Part shown: positions 7,185-16,182 of the stretch, piece by piece
Layout of the letters: each line of letters begins with the position of its first letter
Numbering within the stretch: the stretch's first letter is position 1
NCBI GenBank assembly: GCA_020832345.1
Contig: JAFIEY010000175.1
Coordinates: 1-35,619, forward strand
Length of the DNA: 35,619 nucleotides
Origin: Cryomorphaceae bacterium
GTDB lineage: Bacteria > Bacteroidota > Bacteroidia > Flavobacteriales > Schleiferiaceae
Direction: 5' to 3'
Program-made: the position numbers and the translations under genes
The notes under the pieces: generated by a model
The model's input: only the letters and a program-made list of their open reading frames with translations
Database searches by the model: none
Told to the model about the DNA's origin: nothing

Positions 7185-8138
7185 ATGAAGCAAAAAACAT
7201 ATGCATTGACCGGAGCAGCCGGTTATGTTGCCCCTAAACACATGCAAGCCATGCTGGATACCAATGGACTACTGGTGGCTGCGTTAGACCCCTTCGACAG
7301 TGTTGGGGTAATGGATGCTTACTTTCCGCAAACCACTTTTTTTACCGAATTTGAACGTTTCGATCGGCATCTCGACAAACTTCGTCGAAATGGGAATGCG
7401 GTGGATATGCTTTCAGTTTGCTCGCCAAATTATCTCCACGATGCGCATATTCGGTTCGGATTGCGTTCTGGTGCAGATGTTATTTGTGAAAAACCACTGG
7501 TTTTGAATCCTTGGAACGTGGATGCACTTTGTGATATGGAAAATGAAACCCAAAAAAGCATTTATTCCATCCTTCAACTTCGTTTGCACCCACAAATGTT
7601 AGCACTAAAAGAAAAAGTTGCAAAACATCCCGATAAGGTTTTTGATGTGGATTTGACCTATATAGCCTCTCGCGGCAATTGGTACTATACTTCATGGAAG
7701 GGTGATGAAAGTAAAAGTGGAGGAATCGCCACAAATATCGGAATTCATTTTTTTGATGTGCTCCAATGGATTTTTGGTACACCAACCCAATCCAAAGTGC
7801 ATATACATGCTCATGATAGGGCTGCGGGTTTCCTGCTCTGTCCCAATGCTCGGATACGTTGGTTTCTCAGTATCAATGCAGATTGTTTGCCGCAAAATGC
7901 GCAGGGAACTTTTCGGGCCATTACCATTGAAGGTGAGGAATGGGATTTTTCCGGTGGCTTTACCGACTTGCACACCAAGTCGTATCAGGAAATACTAGCC
8001 GGACGTGGATTTCGCGCAGGTTCTACCCGATCAACCATCGCATTGGTTCATGATATTCGCAATCAATCCCCGGTTGGACTTGTCGGTGATTACCATCCAT
8101 TTGCCAAACTACCGCTTACAAAACATCCATTTCACTAG
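7185..8138 (+). CDS. wbpB: WbpB/WlbA-type UDP-GlcNAc(A) 3-dehydrogenase (Gfo/Idh/MocA)
   Basis: NAD-dependent oxidoreductase expected to oxidise UDP-N-acetyl-glucosaminuronate at C3 during synthesis of 2,3-diacetamido-uronic acids for surface polysaccharide. The 317-aa protein has the nucleotide-binding start GAAGYVAPKHM (10-20), CSPNYLHDAHI, the CEKPL motif with the conserved Lys103, and GIATNIGIHFFD with His188. The segments ILQLRLHP, SRGNWYYTSWKGD and GFTDLHTKSYQEILAGRG are close to Pseudomonas aeruginosa WbpB as I recall it. The start is ATG 7185; the longer frame runs back through pyrR. It is followed after 29 bp by the wbpD-like acetyltransferase. The intervening transaminase (WbpE) step is not encoded in this window. 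Confidence 0.9.
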   Translation: MKQKTYALTGAAGYVAPKHMQAMLDTNGLLVAALDPFDSVGVMDAYFPQTTFFTEFERFDRHLDKLRRNGNAVDMLSVCSPNYLHDAHIRFGLRSGADVICEKPLVLNPWNVDALCDMENETQKSIYSILQLRLHPQMLALKEKVAKHPDKVFDVDLTYIASRGNWYYTSWKGDESKSGGIATNIGIHFFDVLQWIFGTPTQSKVHIHAHDRAAGFLLCPNARIRWFLSINADCLPQNAQGTFRAITIEGEEWDFSGGFTDLHTKSYQEILAGRGFRAGSTRSTIALVHDIRNQSPVGLVGDYHPFAKLPLTKHPFH

Positions 8139-8167
8139 CGATTTAAATTTAAATTATCCATTATATC

Positions 8168-8752
8168 ATGACTCAACCTCAAAGTATTCAAGTCCACCCC
8201 TCCGCATTTATCGATGAAGGTTGCAGCATCGGGGAAGGTACCAAAATTTGGCACTTTTCGCATATCATGCCCCGTGCAGTAATCGGAAAAAACTGCAATA
8301 TTGGTCAAAATGTCGTAATCAGTCCGGATGTGGTTTTGGGTAATAATGTCAAAGTACAAAACAACGTAAGTTTATATACCGGAGTTATTTGTGCCGATGA
8401 TGTGTTTATTGGTCCTTCTGCGGTTTTTACCAATATTACCAATCCGCGTTCTGCTGTGGTACGTCGCGACCAGTATGAAAAGACCATGATAGGGAAGGGG
8501 GCGAGTATTGGCGCTAATGCCACGATTGTTTGCGGTTACGAAATTGGAGCTTATGCATTTATAGGCGCGGGCGCCGTAGTGACACGTGCAGTTTTACCGT
8601 ATGCCTTGGTGGTTGGTAATCCCGCCAAACAAATTGGGTGGATGAGCCGTTATGGACACAGATTGGTTTTTGACGATAATAATGAAGCCATTTGTCCGGA
8701 ATCGGGAGAGCGCTATTTGTTGGAAATGGGTGAAGTAGTGAAATTGGGTTGA
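8168..8752 (+). CDS. wbpD: WbpD-like N-acetyltransferase (left-handed beta-helix)
   Basis: Acetyl-CoA-dependent transferase expected to acetylate the 3-amino group of UDP-2-acetamido-3-amino-glucuronate, the step after WbpB and WbpE. The 194-aa protein shows hexapeptide repeats throughout (for example IGEGTKIWHF, IGKNCNIGQNV, IGKGASIGANATIV, IGAYAFIGAGAVV), forming a left-handed beta-helix. The segments VFTNITNPRSAVVRRDQYEK and NPAKQIGWMSRYG match WbpD-type enzymes as I recall them. It lies 29 bp after wbpB, so the two form an operon. An inverted repeat follows at 8784-8843. Confidence 0.9.
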   Translation: MTQPQSIQVHPSAFIDEGCSIGEGTKIWHFSHIMPRAVIGKNCNIGQNVVISPDVVLGNNVKVQNNVSLYTGVICADDVFIGPSAVFTNITNPRSAVVRRDQYEKTMIGKGASIGANATIVCGYEIGAYAFIGAGAVVTRAVLPYALVVGNPAKQIGWMSRYGHRLVFDDNNEAICPESGERYLLEMGEVVKLG

Positions 8753-8783
8753 GGGTTAGGAGGAAATGGTGTTGAAATTAAGG

Positions 8784-8843
8784 TTGTTGTGAACGTTTTT
8801 ACACTTTTTGAAACCAACATTTTTGTATAAACGTTCACAACAA
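8784..8843. repeat. Inverted repeat, 19-bp arms with one mismatch
   Basis: Arms at 8784-8802 and 8825-8843 (core TTGTTGTGAACGTTT against AAACGTTCACAACAA, 15 of 15 paired, then three further pairs after one mismatch) around a 22-nt loop. It lies 31 bp after the wbpD stop and about 88 bp before the pdhA promoter box. It could end the wbpBD transcript or be an operator; there is no strong U-tract, and the symmetric half-site GTGAACGTT would also suit a dimeric regulator. Confidence 0.6.
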
Positions 8844-8930
8844 ACTTATGGAAACAATGATTTTTGTGGATAAACCTCAACCGAAAGTTATTTTTGTTTG
8901 ATTTTGTATTGGACACACAGTTTTGCATTC

Positions 8931-8938
8931 TATTTTTG
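8931..8938 (+). promoter_or_regulatory. -7 promoter box for pdhA-pdhC
   Basis: TATTTTTG, matching TAnnTTTG, 20 nt before the pdhA ATG. A TTTG at 8903-8906 is a possible -33 element at a 24-nt spacing. A GAAAAGG-like ribosome site follows. Confidence 0.6.
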
Positions 8939-8958
8939 CCCCTGTTAAAAGAAAAGGT

Positions 8959-9960
8959 ATGGCCAAGAAAAAGAAAATCACCAAAAACGTTTACCTCCAA
9001 TGGTATGAGGAGATGTTGTTTTGGAGAAAATTTGAAGACAAAGCATCTGCACTGTATATACAGCAAAAGATTCGCGGATTTTTACACTTGTATAATGGTC
9101 AGGAGGCCGTTTTGGCCGGATCTGTTTTGGCCATGGAGAAAGGTGATAAAATGATTACGGGATATAGGAATCACGTGCAGCCCATCGCCTTAGGCGTAGA
9201 TCCTCGCCGAATTATGGCTGAGCTAATGGGAAAAGAAACCGGTACCAGTAAAGGTAAAGGTGGTTCCATGCACATGTTTTCCAAAGAACACCATTTCTAC
9301 GGCGGACACGGAATTGTGGGCGGACAAATTCCTTTAGGCGCAGGACTTGCCTTTGCAGATAAATACAAGGGAGACAAATATGTTACCCTTACCTATATGG
9401 GGGATGGTGCAGTTCGCCAGGGGGCCTTCCACGAAACACTAAATATGGCCATGCTCTACAATTTGCCGGTGGTGTTTATTGTGGAAAACAACGGCTACGC
9501 GATGGGAACATCCGTGGCTCGAAGTGCAAATCATACGGATATTTACAAACTCGGACTGGGGTACGAAATGCCATGTAGTTATTTTGATGGCATGGATCCT
9601 TCCGCAACCTATGATGCTGTATTTGAGGCGGTAGAACGCGCTAGAAATGGTGACGGCCCAACCCTGCTTGAAGCCCGCACATATCGTTATAAGGGACACT
9701 CCATGAGTGATGCACAACATTATCGCACAAAGGATGAGGTTGCTGATTATCAAAAAATTGATCCCATTAATACGGTACTGAAAACCATTCAGGATAAGAA
9801 GTATGCTAATGAAGAAGAAATAAAGGAAATTGAACAGCGCGTAAAAGATTTGGTTAAAGAATGTGTGGACTTTGGAGAGGAAAGTGATTTCCCGAAAGAC
9901 GAAGCGATTTATCAGGATATTTACGCACAAGAAGATTATCCATTTTTGAAAATACAATAA
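8959..9960 (+). CDS. pdhA: Pyruvate dehydrogenase E1 component, alpha subunit
   Basis: Thiamine-diphosphate-dependent subunit of the pyruvate dehydrogenase complex, which decarboxylates pyruvate and transfers the acetyl group to the E2 lipoyl domain. The 333-aa product has the E1-alpha signature: KGKGGSMHMFS (98-108), GGHGIVGGQIPLGAGLA, and the ThDP/Mg motif from GDG (148-150) to NN (177-178). The start is ATG 8959 (MAKKKKITKN); a longer frame from 8923 would begin inside the promoter. It is followed by the E2 gene after 4 bp. The E1-beta (pdhB) and E3 (lpd) genes are not in this window; a separate pdhB is common in Bacteroidota as I recall. Confidence 0.94.
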   Translation: MAKKKKITKNVYLQWYEEMLFWRKFEDKASALYIQQKIRGFLHLYNGQEAVLAGSVLAMEKGDKMITGYRNHVQPIALGVDPRRIMAELMGKETGTSKGKGGSMHMFSKEHHFYGGHGIVGGQIPLGAGLAFADKYKGDKYVTLTYMGDGAVRQGAFHETLNMAMLYNLPVVFIVENNGYAMGTSVARSANHTDIYKLGLGYEMPCSYFDGMDPSATYDAVFEAVERARNGDGPTLLEARTYRYKGHSMSDAQHYRTKDEVADYQKIDPINTVLKTIQDKKYANEEEIKEIEQRVKDLVKECVDFGEESDFPKDEAIYQDIYAQEDYPFLKIQ

Positions 9961-9964
9961 GATT

Positions 9965-11206
9965 ATGGCAGAAATCATAACCATGCCCCGCTTGAGCGAT
10001 ACCATGCAGGAAGGTACGGTGGCAAAGTGGCATAAAAAAGTAGGCGACAAGGTTGATGAAGGCGATTTGCTCGCGGAAATTGAAACCGATAAAGCCACCA
10101 TGGAATTTGAATCTTATGTGGAAGGAACGCTTCTTTACATAGGTATCAATGAAGGTGAAACTGCACCGGTTGATTCTGTTCTGGCCATTCTCGGTGAAGA
10201 AGGTGAAGATTATAAATCATTACTTGAAGAGGCAAAAAGCGGTGGAGACAAAAAGGAAAGTTCATCAGCAACTGAGGAATCAAAACCAAGTAAAGAATCT
10301 GACAAGGATCCCGAAAAGGAAGTCAAATCTGAAAAGTCCGTAGCATCCTCCTCTGATGGTGGACGGATAAAAGCATCTCCTTTGGCTAAAAAAATGGCAG
10401 AGGACAAAGGTATTGATATCTCTCAAGTTGAAGGAAGTGGAGAAGGTGGTCGAATCGTAAAGCGCGATATAGACGACTTTAAAGCTCCAAAGTCTGCAAG
10501 TCCTTCGGCTGTAGGTTTGCCGGAAGTTGCCTATACTACCGAAAATGTATCGCAAATGCGGAAAACCATCGCTCGTCGATTGAGCGATTCCAAGTTTACG
10601 GCACCTCATTTTTACTTGACCATGGAAATCGGTATGGATGCAGCGCTTGAAGCTCGCAAGGCCATCAATGCATCCGGTGATGTTAAGATTTCCGTTAATG
10701 ATATGATTATTAAAGCTTGTGCCATGGCACTTCGTCAGCACCCTGCCATCAATAGCTCGTGGTTGGGCGATACCATTAGGAGGAACAACCACATCAATGT
10801 AGGCGTTGCAGTAGCAGTTGACGATGGTTTGCTCGTGCCGGTGGTAAAAAATGCCGATCATAAAGGATTTAAGGTTATTGGTGAGGAAGTCCGCGAATTC
10901 GCAGCAAAAGCCAGGGAGAAAAAACTTCAACCTGCGGATTGGGAAGGCAACACTTTTACAATTAGCAATTTGGGTATGTTTGGAATTGATGAGTTCACCG
11001 CAATTATTAATCCACCTGATGCCTGTATCCTCGCCGTAGGTGCAACTAAGGAAACTCCGGTTGTTCGTGACGGTCAGTTGGTTGTTGGAAATGTTATGAA
11101 AGTAACGCTAAGTTGCGACCATCGAATTGTGGACGGTGTTACCGGTGCAAAGTTTTTACAAACTGTAAAAGCCATGCTCGAAAATCCGGTAAGTATGCTG
11201 GTTTAA
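9965..11206 (+). CDS. pdhC: Dihydrolipoamide acetyltransferase, E2 of pyruvate dehydrogenase
   Basis: Core acetyltransferase of the pyruvate dehydrogenase complex. The 413-aa protein has, in order: one lipoyl domain (about 1-78) with lipoyl Lys43 in ETDKATMEFES; a flexible linker rich in S, K, E and D (about 88-132); the peripheral-subunit-binding domain (about 136-170, SPLAKKMAEDKGID); and the catalytic domain ending with DHRIVDGVTGAKF, whose His386 and Asp390 are the active-site pair. It lies 4 bp after pdhA. The TAA stop lies at the target-site duplication of mobile repeat copy 4, and a strong hairpin terminator follows at 11300-11343. Confidence 0.95.
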   Translation: MAEIITMPRLSDTMQEGTVAKWHKKVGDKVDEGDLLAEIETDKATMEFESYVEGTLLYIGINEGETAPVDSVLAILGEEGEDYKSLLEEAKSGGDKKESSSATEESKPSKESDKDPEKEVKSEKSVASSSDGGRIKASPLAKKMAEDKGIDISQVEGSGEGGRIVKRDIDDFKAPKSASPSAVGLPEVAYTTENVSQMRKTIARRLSDSKFTAPHFYLTMEIGMDAALEARKAINASGDVKISVNDMIIKACAMALRQHPAINSSWLGDTIRRNNHINVGVAVAVDDGLLVPVVKNADHKGFKVIGEEVREFAAKAREKKLQPADWEGNTFTISNLGMFGIDEFTAIINPPDACILAVGATKETPVVRDGQLVVGNVMKVTLSCDHRIVDGVTGAKFLQTVKAMLENPVSMLV

Positions 11207-11211
11207 TAATT

Positions 11212-11264
11212 GAGTCTGCTCCAAAAGTCCCTTTCTGCAAAAATATTCCTTTTTGGAGTGACTC
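11212..11264 (+). mobile_element. MITE-like repeat, short form (copy 4), with 6-bp duplication ATAATT
   Basis: A 53-bp copy that keeps both ends (GAGTCTGCTCCAAAAG and CTTTTTGGAGTGACTC) but lacks the inner hairpins of the long form. It is flanked by perfect direct repeats ATAATT at 11206-11211 and 11265-11270, the first starting on the last base of the pdhC stop codon. It would fold as a simple hairpin in RNA. Confidence 0.88.
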
Positions 11265-11299
11265 ATAATTTGAATTTGCTGTACTAGCAAATATAGAAT

Positions 11300-11343
11300 A
11301 AGCCCGCATTTGTCCATTAAATTATGTTGACGAATGCGGGCTT
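11300..11343. terminator. Hairpin terminator after pdhC, probably bidirectional
   Basis: AAGCCCGCATT (11300-11310) pairs perfectly with AATGCGGGCTT (11333-11343), extended inward by one wobble and three more pairs around a 14-nt loop. A/T-rich tracts flank it on both sides. It lies between convergent pdhC and the proline dehydrogenase gene. Confidence 0.8.
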
Positions 11344-11452
11344 TAATTATGATGCTGTTGGTGGGATATTCGTAAGCCGGCGAAAATATTTTTGACATAG
11401 TTTTACTTCGCCAACCTTCGAATTCACGATGGCAATTCAGGGTCACAAACCA

Positions 11453-12616
11453 TCAACCCCGCCTTCGTTTTAATTCTTTTTCAATAAGTGCAAGTTCTCT
11501 GCCTGTTTGTCCTTTTACAGAGGTGTTTTCCTCCGCTCGACGAATAAGGTAGGGAAGGACTTCTTTTACCGGGCCAAAAGGCAAATACTTGACGACATTA
11601 TAACCCGCATTGGCGAGGTTAAAACTGAGATTGTCGCTCATGCCGTAAAGTTGTGAAAAATAAATCCGACCATCATCGGGAGCAATGCCCTTTGTATTCA
11701 TTATATTTACCAAATGAATAGAGCTGGCTTCATTGTGCGTGCCGGCAACCAAATGAATTTGATCCAGATGATCTACAATAAATTCAATGGCTTTGTCGTA
11801 ATCGTGGTCGGAGGCAGCTTTGTCGAGCTGAATGGGTGATGGGTAGCCCATAAGTGCAGCCCGTTCCCGTTCCTTTTCCATATATGCGCCACGCACCACT
11901 TTTATACCAAGCAGGTATTTTTCCTGTTGAGCCCTTATGTGCAAATCCATCAGGTAGTTTAAACGGTCGTGTCGGTACATTTGAACCGTGTTGTAAACCA
12001 ATGGCTTTTCTTTGTTGAATCGCGCCATCATTTCCTCGCATAATTCGTCGATACCGCCCTGAATCCAACTTTCCTCGGCATCAATCATGACAGGAAAATC
12101 GTTTTTAGCACCAGCCTCACATATTCGCAAAACCCGTTGGCGAACTCGTGTCCATTCTTGCTCCTCCTCATAGTTGAGTGGCTCGTTTCGGGATTTCTTT
12201 TCAAGAAGTTCGTGCCGACAAACCCCAGTCACTTTAAAAACCGCAAAGGGAATGGCTTTTTGCGTTTCAGCCATTTTTACGGTTTTTAATAACTTCGTTG
12301 TGGTTTTTTCAAATTCCTTCTCATTCTCATTTCCTTCAACGGAATAATCGAGAATGGCTTTTACACCGTATCCCTTAATCCGGTCAATAACTTCATTGCT
12401 TTCTTCAGCAGTTTCGCCTCCGCAAAATTGTTTAAATACCGTGATCTTTACTAGCCCTTGTAAAGGCAAGCCTATCTCAATGGCCGGAATCAAGGTTTTT
12501 TTTCCCAGACGAACCAACCAGGGATACCCCAGCATTTTAAACATGTAATATGCTTTTTTTAACTCAGAACTCGTCCGGTATTTAAAAGCAACTTCTGTGT
12601 TGTCGAAGTCAATCAT
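11453..12616 (-). CDS. Proline dehydrogenase
   Basis: FAD-dependent enzyme oxidising L-proline to pyrroline-5-carboxylate, the first step of proline use. The 387-aa protein is a monofunctional PRODH (TIM-barrel) without the P5C dehydrogenase half of PutA. Key segments are IDAEESWIQ, QMYRHDRLNYL, LGIKVVRGAYMEKER, HLVAGTHNEAS and the C-terminal substrate-site helix YLIRRAEENTSV. The start is ATG 12616 (MIDFDNTEVAFKYR); the longer frame from a TTG at 12658 runs through the promoter box TACATTTG. It is divergent from valS. No P5C dehydrogenase is nearby. Confidence 0.92.
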   Translation of the reverse strand: MIDFDNTEVAFKYRTSSELKKAYYMFKMLGYPWLVRLGKKTLIPAIEIGLPLQGLVKITVFKQFCGGETAEESNEVIDRIKGYGVKAILDYSVEGNENEKEFEKTTTKLLKTVKMAETQKAIPFAVFKVTGVCRHELLEKKSRNEPLNYEEEQEWTRVRQRVLRICEAGAKNDFPVMIDAEESWIQGGIDELCEEMMARFNKEKPLVYNTVQMYRHDRLNYLMDLHIRAQQEKYLLGIKVVRGAYMEKERERAALMGYPSPIQLDKAASDHDYDKAIEFIVDHLDQIHLVAGTHNEASSIHLVNIMNTKGIAPDDGRIYFSQLYGMSDNLSFNLANAGYNVVKYLPFGPVKEVLPYLIRRAEENTSVKGQTGRELALIEKELKRRRG

Positions 12617-12647
12617 ACGGTGTACACAATCAAGCGGTTTTAAAGGG

Positions 12648-12655
12648 CAAATGTA
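12648..12655 (-). promoter_or_regulatory. -7 promoter box for proline dehydrogenase
   Basis: TACATTTG on the minus strand, 31 nt before the chosen ATG. No clear TTTG -33 element is seen. Confidence 0.5.
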
Positions 12656-12758
12656 CAAGGGAAATTTTGGAGGTCTTTACCTTCCACAACAATTTTTTTT
12701 CTTCCCTTTTGTCCTTGTTTAATGATTTTCAGACTTCGGTAAACCGTTGCCTTTTGCC

Positions 12759-12766
12759 TATCTTTG
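12759..12766 (+). promoter_or_regulatory. -7 promoter box for valS
   Basis: TATCTTTG, matching TAnnTTTG, 23 nt before the valS ATG. No T-box or other leader structure is present in the short leader. Confidence 0.6.
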
Positions 12767-12789
12767 CCAACTTATTAAATTAACATTGC

Positions 12790-15411
12790 ATGCAAGTTTA
12801 CCAACCCGCTGATATTGAAAAAAAATGGTATGAATACTGGACAAAACATCGGTTTTTCAGTTCAGTACCCGATGATCGTGAGCCTTATACAATCGTAATT
12901 CCTCCGCCAAATGTAACCGGAATTTTGCACATGGGGCACATGCTTAATAACACCATTCAGGATGTTCTTGTTCGCCGTGCGCGTTTGTTGGGAAAAAATG
13001 CATGCTGGGTTCCCGGTACGGATCACGCATCAATTGCAACCGAAGCTAAGGTGGTTGCCCGGCTAAAAGAAACCGGAAAGACCAAAACTGATCTTGGTAG
13101 AGATGCTTTTTTAGAGGAAGCTTGGAAGTGGACAGACGAATATGGAGGGTTGATTTTACAGCAACTAAAAAAACTTGGTGCTTCGTGCGATTGGGAACGC
13201 ACGGCTTTTACGCTTGATGAAACCCGCTATGCTTCGGTAATTAAAGCCTTTGGTGACCTATACCAAAAAGGTTTGATTTATCGTGGATACCGCATGGTCA
13301 ATTGGGATCCGGAAGCAAAAACAACCATTTCGGATGAGGAGGTAATTCACAAGGAGGTAAATGGAAAACTTTACCATGTTCGCTACCAAATTGAAGGATC
13401 GGATGAATCTTTAACCATCGCGACCACTAGACCTGAAACGATTATGGGAGATACGGGTATTTGTATCAACCCACTTGACGAAAGATATAGACACCTACAC
13501 GGAAAGCGCGCCATTGTGCCCATCGTAAATCGATCGGTGCCAATCATTCTGGATGATTATGTGGACGCAGAATTTGGAACCGGTTGTTTGAAGGTTACCC
13601 CGGCAAATGATATTAATGACTACAATCTTGGACAGAAGCACAATTTGGAAATAATAGATGTGCTAAATGAAGACGGAACTTTAAGTGTTCACGGCGCACA
13701 ATTTGTCGGCATGGAACGATTTGCCGCGCGAAAAGCCGTAGCCAAGGAATTGGAAAGTATGGGAATTCTCGTCAAAGTTGAGGATTATCAAACGAGCGTG
13801 GGAACTTCAGAGCGTACTGGTGCAGTGATCGAACCGCGTCTTAGCAGACAATGGTTTTTACGAATGAATGAACTTGCGCAACCGGCTCTTGACGCGGTCA
13901 ATAACGGAGATGTTCAACTCGTGCCCGATAAGTTTTTGAACACATACCGACATTGGATGGAAAACATTCGGGATTGGTGTATCAGCAGACAGCTTTGGTG
14001 GGGGCATCGGATTCCGGCCTATTACTATGGCGCGGGTGACGAGGATTTTGTCGTAGCCAATAATGCGGAAGAAGCACTTAAATTGGCAAGGAAAAAATCC
14101 GGAAATAACAATTTGAATTTGACTGATATCCAACAGGATGAAGATGTTTTAGATACCTGGTTTTCTTCTTGGCTTTGGCCGCTGAGCGTTTTTGATGGTG
14201 TTGTATCTCCTGAAAACGAGGAGATAAAGTATTATTACCCGACAAATGATTTGGTGAGTGGCCCGGATATTTTGTTTTTCTGGATCGCCCGAATGATTAT
14301 GGCAGGTTATGAATACCGAAATGAAAAACCTTTTTCTCATGTTTATCTCACTGGAATAGTGCGAGATGAAAAAGGACGAAAAATGTCTAAACAGCTTGGG
14401 AATAGTCCGGATGCTCTAAAGCTTATTGAAACTTACGGAGCTGATGGTGTTCGGGTTGGAATATTGCTTTCTGCTCCGGCGGGAAATGACTTGCTTTTTA
14501 ATGAAGATTTGTGTTTGCAGGGCAGGAATTTTGCCAATAAGATTTGGAATGCCTTTCGCCTCGTTTCCCAATGGTCTGGTGATGATACTGTAGAAAGATT
14601 GCAAACCGATGATCTCGCCATAGCCTGGTTTGCCCAGCGGAAAAGTGATGCATTAAAGGAAATAGACGATGCATTGAGTAAATACCGATTGTCCGACGCA
14701 TTAATGACCATTTATAAATTGGTGTGGGACGACTTTTGCAGTTGGTATTTGGAAATGATAAAGCCTAAATCCGGCAAACAATTGCATCCTTCAGTTTATG
14801 ATCAGACGAAATTATATTTTGAGGAATTATTGGTGATCATTCATCCTTACATGCCATTTATTTCTGAGGAATTATGGCAGTCTTTGAAAGATCGCAAAGA
14901 GGGAGAGACCATTATGTACGCCAAATGGCCTATGTCTATCGAGACAAATCCATCTATTATAAAACGCTTTGAAGAAGCCAGAGAGGTTATTACACAGGTT
15001 CGTCAAATTCGTTTGGAAAAACAACTCGGCTTTAAAGAGCCATTGCCATTACACGTGAAATCAGACGATGACTTTTCACATGATTTTGCTCCGGTAATTG
15101 CTAAAATGGCAAATATTTCAACATTTGAATCCGTGAATGAAGGGCCTGAAGGGGCTGTAAGTTTTCTGGCAGCCGGATCGACTTTTTATCTCGATTTGGG
15201 AGACAAGATAGATATCACGGCTGAAATTGAAAAAATTAAAACAGAATTAAAATATTTGCAAGGTTTTTTGAAAAGTGTGACCAAAAAGTTGTCAAATGAG
15301 CGATTTGTCGCCAATGCGCCGGAAGCTGTTGTGGCCAATGAGCAAAAGAAAATGGCGGATGCTGAAGCCAAAATTGCCCAATTGGAATCAAGGTTAGAAG
15401 GGTTGTCATAG
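12790..15411 (+). CDS. valS: Valyl-tRNA synthetase
   Basis: Class I aminoacyl-tRNA synthetase attaching valine to tRNA-Val. The 873-aa protein has the HIGH motif as HMGH (47-50, in [13 protein letters not shown]), the CP1 editing domain (about 190-340, with [12 protein letters not shown]), the KMSKQ motif (531-535), an alpha-helical anticodon-binding domain (about 600-760), and a C-terminal coiled coil (about 805-873). Length is normal for the family. It has its own promoter box and ends one base before the comF stop codon on the opposite strand. Confidence 0.97.
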   Translation: MQVYQPADIEKKWYEYWTKHRFFSSVPDDREPYTIVIPPPNVTGILHMGHMLNNTIQDVLVRRARLLGKNACWVPGTDHASIATEAKVVARLKETGKTKTDLGRDAFLEEAWKWTDEYGGLILQQLKKLGASCDWERTAFTLDETRYASVIKAFGDLYQKGLIYRGYRMVNWDPEAKTTISDEEVIHKEVNGKLYHVRYQIEGSDESLTIATTRPETIMGDTGICINPLDERYRHLHGKRAIVPIVNRSVPIILDDYVDAEFGTGCLKVTPANDINDYNLGQKHNLEIIDVLNEDGTLSVHGAQFVGMERFAARKAVAKELESMGILVKVEDYQTSVGTSERTGAVIEPRLSRQWFLRMNELAQPALDAVNNGDVQLVPDKFLNTYRHWMENIRDWCISRQLWWGHRIPAYYYGAGDEDFVVANNAEEALKLARKKSGNNNLNLTDIQQDEDVLDTWFSSWLWPLSVFDGVVSPENEEIKYYYPTNDLVSGPDILFFWIARMIMAGYEYRNEKPFSHVYLTGIVRDEKGRKMSKQLGNSPDALKLIETYGADGVRVGILLSAPAGNDLLFNEDLCLQGRNFANKIWNAFRLVSQWSGDDTVERLQTDDLAIAWFAQRKSDALKEIDDALSKYRLSDALMTIYKLVWDDFCSWYLEMIKPKSGKQLHPSVYDQTKLYFEELLVIIHPYMPFISEELWQSLKDRKEGETIMYAKWPMSIETNPSIIKRFEEAREVITQVRQIRLEKQLGFKEPLPLHVKSDDDFSHDFAPVIAKMANISTFESVNEGPEGAVSFLAAGSTFYLDLGDKIDITAEIEKIKTELKYLQGFLKSVTKKLSNERFVANAPEAVVANEQKKMADAEAKIAQLESRLEGLS

Positions 15412-15412
15412 G

Positions 15413-16126
15413 TTATCCTTTTGCGAGAGCAGCAGAAAAAACACTAATCCGGATATCGTTTCGTACTTCCAAAAGTTTAGACGCACAAGCTTCCAGGGTT
15501 GCCCCTGTGGTGATAACATCATCCACTAGCAAGATGTGTGCACAAGGTGGAAGGTATTCGGTGTTTTCCACATAAAATGTATCCGATACATTTACCCAAC
15601 GATCCCAGCGACTGAGCTTGGTTTGTGAAGGGGTATGTGTTCCGCGTTTGACCACGTTGTATAAAACAGGAGCGTCACAAACCCGGCTCACCCCATAAGC
15701 TAATTCTTCTGCCTGATTATAACCGCGAATGCGCCTCTTTTTTGGATGAAGTGGTACGGGAATGATGTAGTCGGGAATTTCCGGCCAGGGCTTTGTGAGA
15801 ATTTGTAAGCCCATAAATAAACCCAGATATCTTCCAATGCCCGGCTGACGCATGTATTTTAGATAATGAAGTAAGCGTTGAACCGCACTTTGTTTTTTAA
15901 AATAACAAAATGCATCACCGTAAACCAATGGAACCCGACCAAAAAAGACATGGGTAACCGGGTTGTCTTCCAGTTTTTCAAATCGTGTAAGTGGGAGGTC
16001 TTCCTCGCAATAGATACAAAGAAACTCCTCAGAAGCTGTGAGGGTTCTGGCGCAGTTTACGCATACGTCCGGATAAATAAAATGCAGTAGTGCATCAAAG
16101 AAATCTGCTGGTAAATTACTTTTCAT
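15413..16126 (-). CDS. comF: ComF family phosphoribosyltransferase-like protein
   Basis: ComF family protein, associated with uptake of transforming DNA in competent bacteria; its exact biochemical role is unsettled. The 237-aa protein has an N-terminal zinc-binding pair CVNC (22-25) and CIYC (37-40), then a phosphoribosyltransferase-like domain with YNQAEELA (136-143), and the PRPP loop VDDVITTGAT (201-210). It overlaps nothing but is separated from the convergent valS stop by a single base. It begins just after an inverted repeat at 16130-16173, downstream of the outer-membrane receptor gene on the same strand. Confidence 0.9.
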   Translation of the reverse strand: MKSNLPADFFDALLHFIYPDVCVNCARTLTASEEFLCIYCEEDLPLTRFEKLEDNPVTHVFFGRVPLVYGDAFCYFKKQSAVQRLLHYLKYMRQPGIGRYLGLFMGLQILTKPWPEIPDYIIPVPLHPKKRRIRGYNQAEELAYGVSRVCDAPVLYNVVKRGTHTPSQTKLSRWDRWVNVSDTFYVENTEYLPPCAHILLVDDVITTGATLEACASKLLEVRNDIRISVFSAALAKG

Positions 16127-16129
16127 GAT

Positions 16130-16173
16130 GTAAGATTTAATTGTAGGCGTAAAGCTACAAAATAAAATCTTAC
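16130..16173 (-). terminator. Hairpin between the outer-membrane receptor gene and comF
   Basis: GTAAGATTT at 16130-16138 pairs with AAATCTTAC at the other end, with a second inner helix TTGTAG/CTACAA around a short loop. It begins about 10 nt after the receptor stop codon on the minus strand and ends 4 nt before the comF start. It may be a weak terminator or a leader structure for comF; G+C content is low. Confidence 0.45.
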
Positions 16174-16182
16174 CAAAAGGTG

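Noticed and set aside
7130-7186. N-terminal extension of PyrR by 19 residues from ATG 7186
   Set aside because: It crosses the promoter box at 7151-7158 and the wbpB start, and the shorter form has the exact length of characterised PyrR.
12354-12548. Small plus-strand frames inside proline dehydrogenase, and many similar shadow frames in other genes
   Set aside because: They are antisense or out-of-frame readings of well-supported genes, without conserved features or start signals.
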